DNA of 64,000 nucleotides from an uncultured bacterium. GTDB taxonomy: Bacteria; Hydrogenedentota; Hydrogenedentia; Hydrogenedentales; CAILVY01. This document shows positions 8,700 to 18,003 of the stretch, piece after piece. Location of the stretch: contig CALEDJ010000038.1 in NCBI GenBank assembly GCA_937951485.1, forward strand, positions 1-64,000, given 5' to 3'. A program made the position numbers and the translations under genes. The notes beneath the pieces were generated by a model, which saw nothing but the letters and a program-made list of their open reading frames with translations, had not been told where the DNA came from and searched no databases. The first letter of the stretch is position 1; each line of letters begins with the position of its first letter.

Positions 8700-11600
8700 A
8701 TGATTCCCCCGAAAACGGCGGAACGGCTTTCCAAGCGGATTGAGAAACTGCGGCAGTGGCGTTATGCGGTGGTGGCGGAGGTTCCGCTGGAGATGGCGGA
8801 GACAATGGACCATTTCCGTATGCCGCCGCAAATGGTGTACAAGGCGGCGCGCGTGGGCTGCACGTGGGGCAGGCATTGGGAGACGACGTGGTTCCGGGGG
8901 GTGGTGGAGGTGCCGCGCGCGTGCCGCGGCCGGCGGGTCTATTACCGGCACCTGAGCGTGGCGGAGAAACTGCTTTTCGTGGACGGCAAGCCCTGGGCCG
9001 GAATGGACCTGCGCCACCCGGAGGCGCTGCTGCTGGCCTATGCGCGCGGCGGCGAGAAGATGCGCCTGGATATTGAGGCGTACGCAGGGCATCCCTTTCC
9101 GGGCGTGGACGGCTATGACCCGCGCATGCGCACGCTGCATTCTGTGGGCAGTGCGCCGGACATGCCGCCGCCGCTCACCCTCGATGCGAGCGACCTCGTC
9201 GTGGAACGCGAAGCGGTGAGCGCTTTTTATTATGACGCGAACATCCTGCTGAAAACGGCGCTGGCGCTCGGCGAGGATTCCCTGCGCCGCGCGACGATTC
9301 TGGACCAACTCAACAAGGCCATTGACCTCATCCCGATGCAATGGGACACGGAGGAGGAACTGGAATCGGCGGCGCGCGCCGCGCAGAAACTGATTGCGCC
9401 GCTGCTCAAGCAACGCAACGCGCCCACCACGCCATCCATCGGCATCGTGGGGCACGCCCACATTGACGTCGGCTGGCTGTGGCCGGTGCGCGAGAGCATC
9501 CGCAAGGCGGCGCGCACCTTCGCCACCGCGCTCCACCTGATGGAGGACTACGGCGAATTCCGTTTCATCCAGTCGCAGCCCGTCCTGCTGGAAATGATTG
9601 AAGAGCATTACCCCGACCTGCTCGCGCGCATCCGGAAACGGGTGCGTGAAGGCCGCTGGGAACCCAACGGCGGCATGTGGGTGGAGGCGGACTGCAATGT
9701 GACGGGCGGCGAGTCGCTGGTGCGCCAGTTTCTCGAAGGCCGCAAAAAAACCACGGCACTCTTCGGCTACAAGAGCGACACGCTGTGGCTGCCGGATGTC
9801 TTCGGCTATTCCGCCGCCCTGCCCCAGATTCTGAAGGGTTGCGACATCCACAATTTCGTCACCAGCAAAATCAACTGGAACGACTCCAACCGCTTCCCGT
9901 GCGACACCTTCTGGTGGCGCGGCATTGACGGCACAGAGATTTTCACGCACTTCATCACAACGCGGACCAACGGCTACAACGCCGAAACCTACCCCGAAAT
10001 CATGTGGGAAGCGTGGCGGCATGTGCAGCATAAAGAGGCGCAGGACGCCACGCTGGTCAGCGTGGGCTGGGGCGACGGCGGCGGCGGCCCGACGCGCGAG
10101 ACCATCGAGCACGCGGCGCGAATGAAAGACCTTGAAGGCTGCCCCAAAACCGATTGGGTCAACGTCTCGCTGTTTCTGAAGCAGATGCGGGAACAGAAAA
10201 TCGAACGGCCGCGCTGGGTGGGCGAGTTATACCTGGAACTGCATCGCGGCACCTACACATCGCAGGCGCGCACCAAGCGCTGGAACCGCAAACTCGAACT
10301 GTTGCTGCGTGAGGTGGAACTGTACAGCGTCATGGCGATGCCTGACGGATTTACGTACCCTGCGGATGCATTGCAGCGGCATTGGCGCACGTTGCTCACC
10401 AACCAGTTCCACGATATCCTGCCCGGCAGTTCCATCCGCCAGGTCTATGAGACCGCCGAGGCGGAATATGCACAGATGGAACAGGGTCTGACGGCGCTGC
10501 GCCGGGCCGCGCTCGCGCGGATCGCCGCGCGCTTCGCGCCGGACACCGAAGGGCAGGCGTGTCTGCTGGCCAACGCGCTGTCCTGGCCACGCGACGACGT
10601 GGTGTGGATTGACGCGCCGGGCTTCAACGCCGCCGTGGACGCCGAGGGCAATCCCCTGCCCTGTCAGCCGGTGGCCGGCGCCCTGGCTGTCCGGGCGAAG
10701 GTGGACAGCCTCGGCGTGGCGCCCATCGCGCTGCGCAAGAAGAACGGCGAGACGGCTTCGCCCTTCCAGTACACGGGAAAAACCCTCGAAACGCCGCATT
10801 ACCGCGTCACCTTCGACAAGGCCGGGAAAATCGTCGGTTTTTACGACAAAGCGGCGGACCGCGAGGTGGTGCAGGAAGGCCGCCGCCTGAATGACCTCTA
10901 TTCCGCGGAAGACCTGCCCGTGTTCTGGGATGCATGGGACATTGACGCCGACTACCGCGGCCGTATCCGCGCCGAAGATACGATGCTCTCGCGCGAAGCC
11001 ACCGCGGACGGCCCGCTCATGTTCGTGCTGCGGTCGCGCTACGCGATCGGCAAGGCGTCCTCGCTCGTGCAGGACATGCTTTTCTACGCGCATTCACGCC
11101 GGATTGATTTCCGGACCGAGGTTGACTGGCATGAGCGGCATACGCTGCTGAAGGCCGGCTTCGCCGTGAATGCGCTCGCGGAGCAATGCCGGTGCGAAAT
11201 TCAGTTCGGCCACGTGGAGCGCCCCATGCACCGCAACACCTCGTGGGACCAGGCACGCTTCGAGATGTGCGCGCACAAATGGGTGGACGTGTCGGAAGGC
11301 GACTACGGCGTCGCCCTGCTCAACGACTGCAAGTATGGGCACGACACGCTGGACGGCATGGTCTCCATCACGCTGCTGCGCTCGGCGACCTGCCCCGATG
11401 AGCGCGCCGAGGAAGGCGGGCATCGTTTCACCTATGCGCTGCTGCCCCATGTGGGCGGGTTCCGCGTGGAGACGGTCGTCCGCGAGGCGTATGCGTTGAA
11501 CGCGCCGCTTACGGCGTTGCGCATCGAAGCGCCCGCCGACGGCGCATGGACCGCTCCGGCCAACGGCGCGCCGCAGAGCGTCGAGTTCTGCAGCGTGTCG

Positions 11601-11843
11601 AGCCCGAATGTCATTGTCGAGACGGTGAAAAAGGCCGAACAGGACGACGCGGCCATCGTGCGCGTGTATGAGGCTGGAAAAACGCGCGGCCCGGTCACGC
11701 TGGCCTTCTCCCGGCCCATCCGCAAGGCCGTCGAATGCAACCTCCTCGAAGAGCACGACCAGAGCGTGTCACTGCGCGACAACGCCGTTCACTTTCGCAT
11801 CCGCCCCTTTGAGATCAAAACATTCAAGGTGTATTTCCGCTAA
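8700..11843 (+). CDS. Alpha-mannosidase, glycoside hydrolase family 38
   Basis: A protein of 1047 residues from the ATG at 8700, which has GGAAGGAG about 11 bases upstream; an in-frame ATG at 8664 is possible. The GH38 N-terminal catalytic barrel is clear. HAHIDVGWLWP near residue 251 supplies the zinc-ligand His and Asp. GRWEPNGGMWVEADCN follows, and WLPDVFGYS near 363 carries the nucleophile Asp. The long beta-rich C-terminal half is normal for the family, as is the total length of about 1000 residues. The enzyme hydrolyses terminal alpha-mannosides with zinc. No signal peptide is visible, so it is probably cytoplasmic and acts on imported oligosaccharides. It stands alone, convergent with the TPR/O-antigen-ligase operon. 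Confidence 0.93.
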   Translation: MIPPKTAERLSKRIEKLRQWRYAVVAEVPLEMAETMDHFRMPPQMVYKAARVGCTWGRHWETTWFRGVVEVPRACRGRRVYYRHLSVAEKLLFVDGKPWAGMDLRHPEALLLAYARGGEKMRLDIEAYAGHPFPGVDGYDPRMRTLHSVGSAPDMPPPLTLDASDLVVEREAVSAFYYDANILLKTALALGEDSLRRATILDQLNKAIDLIPMQWDTEEELESAARAAQKLIAPLLKQRNAPTTPSIGIVGHAHIDVGWLWPVRESIRKAARTFATALHLMEDYGEFRFIQSQPVLLEMIEEHYPDLLARIRKRVREGRWEPNGGMWVEADCNVTGGESLVRQFLEGRKKTTALFGYKSDTLWLPDVFGYSAALPQILKGCDIHNFVTSKINWNDSNRFPCDTFWWRGIDGTEIFTHFITTRTNGYNAETYPEIMWEAWRHVQHKEAQDATLVSVGWGDGGGGPTRETIEHAARMKDLEGCPKTDWVNVSLFLKQMREQKIERPRWVGELYLELHRGTYTSQARTKRWNRKLELLLREVELYSVMAMPDGFTYPADALQRHWRTLLTNQFHDILPGSSIRQVYETAEAEYAQMEQGLTALRRAALARIAARFAPDTEGQACLLANALSWPRDDVVWIDAPGFNAAVDAEGNPLPCQPVAGALAVRAKVDSLGVAPIALRKKNGETASPFQYTGKTLETPHYRVTFDKAGKIVGFYDKAADREVVQEGRRLNDLYSAEDLPVFWDAWDIDADYRGRIRAEDTMLSREATADGPLMFVLRSRYAIGKASSLVQDMLFYAHSRRIDFRTEVDWHERHTLLKAGFAVNALAEQCRCEIQFGHVERPMHRNTSWDQARFEMCAHKWVDVSEGDYGVALLNDCKYGHDTLDGMVSITLLRSATCPDERAEEGGHRFTYALLPHVGGFRVETVVREAYALNAPLTALRIEAPADGAWTAPANGAPQSVEFCSVSSPNVIVETVKKAEQDDAAIVRVYEAGKTRGPVTLAFSRPIRKAVECNLLEEHDQSVSLRDNAVHFRIRPFEIKTFKVYFR

Positions 11844-11855
11844 AGTTCCGGAGTA

Positions 11856-11869
11856 CAGGCTTCAGCCTG
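11856..11869. repeat. CAGGCTTCAGCCTG dyad, copy 1
   Basis: CAGGC-TTCA-GCCTG forms a 5-bp stem with a 4-base loop, 13 bases after the mannosidase stop codon. The identical 14-mer lies after the EF-G-like gene at 38734-38747. Confidence 0.6.
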
Positions 11870-11879
11870 CTTCGTTCTG

Positions 11880-11897
11880 TCGGACCACTCGGACCAA
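11880..11897. repeat. TCGGAC nonamer repeat, two units
   Basis: TCGGACCAC followed by TCGGACCAA, a period-9 repeat in the gap between two convergent genes. The same motif recurs near 40781, 40894, 43695, 43755 and 43818. Confidence 0.5.
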
Positions 11898-11945
11898 TAT
11901 GGGGCGCAGGCGGTGTGTTTGCACTACCCCCGCCTCCCGCCTTGC

Positions 11946-12716
11946 TTAGCGGCGCAGGCGCCGCAGGGCGATGGCGCGGATTTGCCGGAGGTAGTCGGCG
12001 CGGGCGCCGGAGACGCCCGCTTGCAGGCATTGATCAACCGCGGCGATGGCCTCTGCATATCGCTTGCTCTCATAGTACAAGACCGCCAGTTCCGACGTGC
12101 CGCGGTCGCCGGGTTGCAGTTCGTGCGCGGCGGCAAAATGCCGCTCTGCGGCGTCCCGGTCGCCCCGGTCGCGGGCGATTTTCCCGAGGTAGTATTCGGC
12201 GGAGGCGCGCGCTTCGCGGTCGGGGTGTGCATCAAGCACTTCGCGCCATTGCCCGATGACCGCCTCGGCTTCCGCGTCGCGTCCCAGTTGCAGCAGGGCG
12301 TCGGCGAGCGGTTCATAGACGGTGATGGGCGCATACGGGCTTTCGGCGGCCTCGCGCAGATATGGAATCGCGCCCGCGGCGTCGCCCTCCGCCCAGAGCA
12401 GGGTTCCCAGTTGTTTGAGCGTGTGGGCGCGGTTCTGCGGCCCGGCGAAGCGCGCCTGCAGCGCGAGCAGGTAGCGTTCCTGGGCGTTCTCCACGGCGCC
12501 AGCCGCTTCGAAGCGCATGCCCTCGCGCATGAGCACCTCGCCGATCTGCACATCGAGCCGCGCCAGCAGCGGTGGGACGAATCTCACATACCCCAGCATG
12601 CTCAGCGTCAGGAGCGCCGTTGCGGCGATGCTGAGCGCGGCGACGGCCCAGACCGTCGCGCGGTCGTCCGGCGGCGCGATGGGCTGCGTCTGGGATGACT
12701 TGGCGCGAGTTCTCAT
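11946..12716 (-). CDS. Membrane-anchored TPR protein
   Basis: A protein of 256 residues. A single transmembrane segment lies at about residues 22-45, preceded by a short cytoplasmic tail. The rest consists of tetratricopeptide-like helical repeats rich in Ala, Leu, Arg and Glu (for example LGTLLWAEGDAAGAIPYLREA and YYLGKIARDRGDRDAAERHF). Its ATG overlaps the TGA of the upstream O-antigen-ligase-like gene in an ATGA, so the two are probably translationally coupled. A scaffolding role in polysaccharide export or assembly is inferred from the operon. No enzymatic motif is present. Confidence 0.75.
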   Translation of the reverse strand: MRTRAKSSQTQPIAPPDDRATVWAVAALSIAATALLTLSMLGYVRFVPPLLARLDVQIGEVLMREGMRFEAAGAVENAQERYLLALQARFAGPQNRAHTLKQLGTLLWAEGDAAGAIPYLREAAESPYAPITVYEPLADALLQLGRDAEAEAVIGQWREVLDAHPDREARASAEYYLGKIARDRGDRDAAERHFAAAHELQPGDRGTSELAVLYYESKRYAEAIAAVDQCLQAGVSGARADYLRQIRAIALRRLRR

Positions 12717-15700
12717 GACGGCGGTCCTCCGCGCGCCGCGGCGATTTCCCGTTCAAGGGCGTCCAATTCCACCTGCACCAAGGCCCCCAGCGGAACGCCC
12801 CGGTGCTGTTCCAAAAGGGCGCGGTACTCAAAACGCGCCTCGGCGGCGCGGCCTGCATCCCGCAGGCGGCGCGCGAGATTCAGGCGGACGGCGGCGTTCG
12901 CCGGAAGCAGGCGCGCGGCCTCTTCCGCCGCTTCCAGCGCCTGGGCGCGCCGTTGCAGCGCGGCCAGCGCCTCGCTGTGAAGCGCCACGGCCACCCCGCG
13001 CTCCGCCCCGGACAACAGCGGAACCGCATCGCGCAGAAGGCGTTCGGCGGCATCCCAGCGGGCGGCGGCCAGATAGGCCCGGCCAAGCGCAACCAGCAAC
13101 GGCCCGCGCGTTTCCTGCGGGGGCGGCGCCTGCGCCACCTGATGCACCAGGATATCCGCGATCCAACTCAGTTCCCTGGCCACGGCGTCCGTATCGCGCT
13201 GCGTTTTGCGCCTCTCGGAGGATTCCGCAAGCAGCCGCGCCGTGTGCAGCAAGGCGTCGGCATCGGCGGGGTTCAGCGCCGCTAAGGCCTGCAGGACAGC
13301 GTCGGGTTCAATTCCGGCCTGACCCCACAGGGAACGGCGGCGTTCGTAAGCCGCCTTGACGGCGGCAAGACGGTCCTCGCGCGGCAGGCCGCGGACTTCC
13401 ACGCCCCAGAGGTCAAGGCGGTGCGGCGCGCGCTCAATCACCTCCTGCACCACGGCCTGCGCCAGTTCCGGGCGGTCTGTCATGTCCAGGTACATTGCCG
13501 CGATGTGGAAGGCGACGTCGGCGGCCTGGTCCGGCGTTGCCTGGGGCACGCGCCGCACGGCGCCCAGCGCCTTGCTCAGCGCGTCAATGCAGGCGTCGGG
13601 CCGTCCATGTTTCCGGGCAAAAATCCGGAAGAAGCGAATGGTCTCTTCGTTGAACGGATCGGATTCCACGGCGCGCTTGAGATAGGTCTCCGCCTCGATG
13701 ATACGGCCCGCCTGCTCCATGCACTGGGCCAGCATCCGCTGAACCGGCGCGCGGTTCGGCGTGCCATAGCGCAGCGCCGCCAGCAGCAGTTCCTCCGCCT
13801 CCGCCCATTCCCCGGCGGCGTCCCACCCGACTTCGCTGAGGGTCACGGCGTGCAGCAGCGCGGCGCGGCCCGCCGCCTCATACGCCTCTGACAGGGTGTC
13901 GCACAGTGCGATGGCGCGGCGTGCGGCGGCTTCCGCTTCCTCAAGATGCTGAAGAAACGGCGCATGATCCCGCGTGTGGGCGGCCCCCTGCGCGCCGGCG
14001 GATTCCAGGGCGCGGTTGATGTGCGCCTGCGCCAGGCTGATGTACATGCCGGGGTGATGGGGGTGCCGCGCAATGGCTTCCCGGAACCGCACAATCGCGG
14101 CGTCGAAACGCCGCTCCCGCAAGTCCAGTTGCCCCTGCAATTCGGGGAGCCGCGCATCCCACGGCAGATAGTCGCGGCTCTCGGACAAAATGGCGTAGGC
14201 TGCGCGCAGCATGCGCCGTTCGCCGTCAACATCGTCTTTCTTCGCAAAATCATTGGCCCAGTAGATGGCGCCCAGTGCGCGCTGGTATTGCCGTTCGCCG
14301 AGGAATCCGCGCACCTCGAAGAACGCGGCGATCAGGGCGACCAGCAACACGGCTGTGTGCACCACCGCCGTTGCACGGCCGATCAATGCGGGGCGACCCG
14401 CACAGGACAGCCCCTGCAACAGCCCCAAAAGGAGAAAGAGAATCCCGGCGGAAACCGGCACGCGCAGATTGAAGCCGAATAGTCCGTCCACGGCGAAGGC
14501 CGCGCAACACGCCGCGATCGTCAGGCCTAGTTTGCGCCGGTCCGCGTTCGCGGCGGGATCCGCCGCGATGCGCAAGCCCGTGAGGACAGCCCAAATCAAC
14601 AGGGCGAGATACAGCGCGATGCCGGGCAGCCCGGCATCGGTCCCGGCCTCCAGCACATCGCAGTGGACATGTAAATTCTTTTTGCCTTCCGTGGCGAACC
14701 AGCGCTTTTCATAGGGCGTCCAGTAGCGGATGTTTTCGAGGGTGTAATTGCCCGGCCCCACCCCCAGCAGGGGATGATGCAGCGCCATCCGCGCCGCGCC
14801 GTAGTAGCCGTTGAGGCGCAGCGTTACGGACCCGTCAATGGGCACCTCGCGATGCGGAGCGAAAGACACGGCGGCGGTGAACGCCACCGCCGCCAGCAAT
14901 CCCGCGCCCAATCCCAAGAGCAGGAGGCTTGCAACGGCGGCCCGCAACGGATTCTGGATGCGGCGGCGCGCCACCGCAAAGACGGCGATCAGCGCAGCGA
15001 CTGCGACCAGCGCGACGCGCACCCCGCGCATCCGGGTCAGGTACAGGTGTCCGCCAATCAACACGGCGAACACCAGGAAGCCCCAATGCGCATGACGTCG
15101 CCAGCCCTTGCCCGCGGGCGCGGCCTCAGCGGCGGATGCGGCGCGCCGGCGCCAGAACGCGCCAAGCGCCATCAGCAATGCCATGACAAGCGTATGCCCC
15201 GCGTAGTTGGGGTTCGCATAGGTCGAAGGCAGGGCATGGTATTCCTCGACATCACGCATGGACCAGGGAAAGGGATCAAATCCGAAGTATTGGCTGAAAC
15301 CGTAGAGACCCGACAGCGCCGCCGCCCCCGCGACGGCGGCCAACAGGCGCCAGGCATGCTCTTCGCGGGTGATAACGTGCGCCGCGTGAAACGCGATCAG
15401 GGCGAAAAGAATCCAGGGACGCACGGCGTTCAGGCTGTTCGCCGGATAATCCGACACCACCGCGGCCAGAAGGTTCACGCCAAGAAACGCGCCAAGCAAC
15501 GGCAGAAGCGGCGCCACAGGCCGCGCCGTTTCCGGTTGTCGTAGCGCCGCCACCGTGCCCAGGGCGGACAGCACGATCGCCGCAATGGCGCTGATCAGGT
15601 ACTTGATGGGACCCCCCGGATCGGATGTATAGGGATAGAGCGCCAGCACGAGCAGAAAGACCCATGCGTAGAACGCGGCGCGCATGGCGCGATGCAGCAG

Positions 15701-15727
15701 GGTGTCTTTTTCCGGAATGGCATTCAT
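12713..15727 (-). CDS. O-antigen ligase/Wzy-like polytopic membrane protein with C-terminal TPR region
   Basis: A protein of 1004 residues from the ATG at 15727, which forms an ATGA overlap with the stop of the heparinase-like gene; the frame stays open further upstream inside that gene. Residues 1-520 hold a dozen hydrophobic segments. A periplasmic loop carries GVGPGNYTLENI, then KNLHVHCDVLEAGTDAGLPG, the Wzy_C/O-antigen-ligase signature. Residues 560-1000 are TPR repeats, presumably extracytoplasmic. Family members polymerise or ligate undecaprenyl-diphosphate-linked glycans. The TPR fusion is common in Planctomycetes-like and exopolysaccharide systems. The neighbouring heparinase-like and TPR proteins fit a surface-polysaccharide pathway. 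Confidence 0.82.
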   Translation of the reverse strand: MNAIPEKDTLLHRAMRAAFYAWVFLLVLALYPYTSDPGGPIKYLISAIAAIVLSALGTVAALRQPETARPVAPLLPLLGAFLGVNLLAAVVSDYPANSLNAVRPWILFALIAFHAAHVITREEHAWRLLAAVAGAAALSGLYGFSQYFGFDPFPWSMRDVEEYHALPSTYANPNYAGHTLVMALLMALGAFWRRRAASAAEAAPAGKGWRRHAHWGFLVFAVLIGGHLYLTRMRGVRVALVAVAALIAVFAVARRRIQNPLRAAVASLLLLGLGAGLLAAVAFTAAVSFAPHREVPIDGSVTLRLNGYYGAARMALHHPLLGVGPGNYTLENIRYWTPYEKRWFATEGKKNLHVHCDVLEAGTDAGLPGIALYLALLIWAVLTGLRIAADPAANADRRKLGLTIAACCAAFAVDGLFGFNLRVPVSAGILFLLLGLLQGLSCAGRPALIGRATAVVHTAVLLVALIAAFFEVRGFLGERQYQRALGAIYWANDFAKKDDVDGERRMLRAAYAILSESRDYLPWDARLPELQGQLDLRERRFDAAIVRFREAIARHPHHPGMYISLAQAHINRALESAGAQGAAHTRDHAPFLQHLEEAEAAARRAIALCDTLSEAYEAAGRAALLHAVTLSEVGWDAAGEWAEAEELLLAALRYGTPNRAPVQRMLAQCMEQAGRIIEAETYLKRAVESDPFNEETIRFFRIFARKHGRPDACIDALSKALGAVRRVPQATPDQAADVAFHIAAMYLDMTDRPELAQAVVQEVIERAPHRLDLWGVEVRGLPREDRLAAVKAAYERRRSLWGQAGIEPDAVLQALAALNPADADALLHTARLLAESSERRKTQRDTDAVARELSWIADILVHQVAQAPPPQETRGPLLVALGRAYLAAARWDAAERLLRDAVPLLSGAERGVAVALHSEALAALQRRAQALEAAEEAARLLPANAAVRLNLARRLRDAGRAAEARFEYRALLEQHRGVPLGALVQVELDALEREIAAARGGPPS

Positions 15728-17568
15728 GAAGCCGCCACAGAATTCTTCAGCCGGTGCAACAATGCTTCCGGCGCGGAGCCCGGAAAGCCGCCGGTCATAT
15801 CCGGCACTATAACATATCCAAAGGCGGCGCGATCGGGGGATTGCGGGATGAAAACGAGGGTCGGCGCGGGAATCGCCAGCCCGAATTCCGGGCAATACCA
15901 GCCCTGACAGGGTTGCGTTTCGCCTTGAATGCGGCGCGTTTCCGCCATGCCAAAACAATAGACGCGGATTTGAGCGTCACCTGCGCGCACCCGCCAGCAA
16001 TCGCCGCATTCTTCAATCACGGCATCGGGATGAAAATGCAGGAAACTGGTCACCGGCCCGCCGTCGCCGGTTACGCGGTCGGCCACGCCCCAGCATCCTT
16101 GCCGGTCATAACGGAAACACCGTTCATGCAGCACGGGCCGGTAACCGTCATGTCGAACCCGCAATACTGCGCCGCTTTCCGACACGCTCCATTCCAGCAC
16201 CTGCGGACGGGCGCGCCGCCCCACGCGAAACACGCCCCATATCTCCATCTGGTCGCGTTCGCCGACACAGACCGTGTTGTGGGCGCGGGTGCTGCGACAG
16301 TATTCGCGCCAGGCACTGCCGGCGTAGCCGTGAACGCCGGAATCCACGATGACGCGCTGTGCACCGACACTGAATTCAAAGGTAAAGAGGTCCGCATGGG
16401 CGTGCGCGGGCTGGTAAGCCGGTCCCGGCGGCCCCGCCTTCACAATCATGCGCGCCGCGCCGTCATCGCGACCCACCACATAATAGCCGGACTCGAAGAA
16501 CGCCGCGCAGCCGCGCGGGAGGCCTCCGGCCGGGACGGCGGCGCGGTCGGGAGAGCGGCCACAACCACCTGGGATCGCGGGCGTCCCGCCCGCACCACCA
16601 CATTTTTCCGCCACGGCGGCCAACAACGCCCCCGAGGGCAGAGCCATCCGCAACGCCGCATCGTTGAACAACGGAATCTCGCCGTCCGGATGCAACATCG
16701 CTTCCAGAAATCCGGCCATGCGCCGCGCCGTTTCCGCCAGCCACGGTGTATCGTACACGGCGTGCGCGATCAGCACATCCTCCAGCACCAGCGCGTGATA
16801 CATCGGACTGCGCTCGTAATGGCCGCCGTCCCCGAGAATCTGCTCTCGTACCTCCGCTTCCAGCAGGGCCATGCCCCGCCGCTGCGCCGCGTCGCCCGGC
16901 GCCGTCCCGCCCAGCGCGGCGCCCGCCGTCGCCAGCGCCACCGCGTTCTTGAATAAATGGTTGGCCCGGTTGTCGTATTCGAGACTGCGCAGCAGATACG
17001 CGGTCTGCTGGTGAATGCTTTGCCGCAGCAGCGGGTCGTTGAATCGGAACACCGATTCCGCCGCCAGCCAGTGCAGCAGGCGCGCGGACAATGGGAAAGC
17101 ATCCCAGGCGACATCCGTTCCCGGCGGATGGCGGCGAATCCAGTCGTGCATCCACGCCAACAACCGTGCGCCATCATCGGGGTCTCCGATACCCGCTGCG
17201 CGCGCCAGCGCGAAATTGCGCACATATTCAAAATAGTGCAGGTGATACAGCCACAAGCGTGCGGCGCCCGGCGCATGCCACGGCGGCGATCCGTCCGCGC
17301 CGCACGCGCGGGCCTCATGCAGGAACGAAAACTGTCCCGCGCGGAGTTCCGCGAGCGTTGCCGGGGCCGGCGGCACATGGCGCGCCAGCGCGCGGACATG
17401 CGATTCCAGGCGGTCAAGAACGGCTGTGTCCAGCGCGGGCGCGTCTGCGGGCAGCGGCGGGCGCGGATGCAATCCCAGGCGACGGCGCAATATATAGCGC
17501 GCGCGCCAGAACATCTGCTCCGGGCGCAGATGACACACCGTGCGGAGGAATCGCCCTGTATCGCTCAT
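15724..17568 (-). CDS. Heparinase II/III-like polysaccharide lyase family protein
   Basis: A protein of 614 residues; the ATG at 17568 has a G-rich stretch just upstream. An alpha-helical toroid-like N-terminal half (motifs WLYHLHYFEYVRNFA, WDAFPLSARLLHWL, NHLFKNAVAL, GDGGHYERSPMYH) is followed by a beta-rich heparinase II/III C-terminal domain with HAHADLFTFEFSVGAQ, VDSGVHGY and RSTRAHNTV. The His-rich patch and Tyr match the usual catalytic area. No signal peptide is evident. Proteins of this architecture are regular members of exopolysaccharide gene clusters, where they may trim the product, although their exact substrates are mostly unknown. It is the first gene of the three-gene operon. 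Confidence 0.85.
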   Translation of the reverse strand: MSDTGRFLRTVCHLRPEQMFWRARYILRRRLGLHPRPPLPADAPALDTAVLDRLESHVRALARHVPPAPATLAELRAGQFSFLHEARACGADGSPPWHAPGAARLWLYHLHYFEYVRNFALARAAGIGDPDDGARLLAWMHDWIRRHPPGTDVAWDAFPLSARLLHWLAAESVFRFNDPLLRQSIHQQTAYLLRSLEYDNRANHLFKNAVALATAGAALGGTAPGDAAQRRGMALLEAEVREQILGDGGHYERSPMYHALVLEDVLIAHAVYDTPWLAETARRMAGFLEAMLHPDGEIPLFNDAALRMALPSGALLAAVAEKCGGAGGTPAIPGGCGRSPDRAAVPAGGLPRGCAAFFESGYYVVGRDDGAARMIVKAGPPGPAYQPAHAHADLFTFEFSVGAQRVIVDSGVHGYAGSAWREYCRSTRAHNTVCVGERDQMEIWGVFRVGRRARPQVLEWSVSESGAVLRVRHDGYRPVLHERCFRYDRQGCWGVADRVTGDGGPVTSFLHFHPDAVIEECGDCWRVRAGDAQIRVYCFGMAETRRIQGETQPCQGWYCPEFGLAIPAPTLVFIPQSPDRAAFGYVIVPDMTGGFPGSAPEALLHRLKNSVAAS

Positions 17569-18003
17569 CCAAGCCCCCCCTTCGGGGTTCCAGCATGTTG
17601 GTCTGTTCGCATTCTGAGCAATTCGATTTCACGCCTTTTCGCAGTCAATGGCCAATATGAAGAAAACGCTGTCATTATGAACGTCCCCCCGCGCTTCGCG
17701 CCACCCCTTTGCGTCACGGCACTGCGCTGATATGTGTCAAGTCCCCTTCCCGGATGCTATAAGGCAGAACATTAAAGCGTTTTCCCGAACAACGAAATAC
17801 GAAGACATACGAAACGCAATTTTGCAGCGGAATAGACGCCGTTCTTGCCGTTATTCCATGCGATGCATGCGTTCCGGTGCTTGAAAACTGGAAACCCGTC
17901 TTTCATATGCAGTCATGGGCGCCCTGTACGATGGCCTGCTTCATTGATCCAGAACAACAAGGCCGGCAACGCGTTCGCCCACCAATCCCGCATAACATAA
18001 CCT
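17569..18003. other. Intergenic region with one hairpin repeat copy
   Basis: Between the heparinase-like operon start and the end of the SGNH/TPR gene. It contains the copy at 17685-17714. No promoter with good boxes and no gene was recognised, though the operon promoter should lie here. Confidence 0.5.
17685..17714. repeat. REP-like hairpin repeat, copy 2
   Basis: CCCCCCGCGCTTCGCGCC followed by ACCCCTTTGCGTC. It shares GCGCTTCGCGCCACCC with copy 1 at 7841-7880 and lies in intergenic DNA. Confidence 0.55.

Noticed and set aside
8442-10112. A 556-codon minus-strand frame
   Set aside because: Shadow of the GH38 gene; its His/Arg-rich translation lacks motifs.
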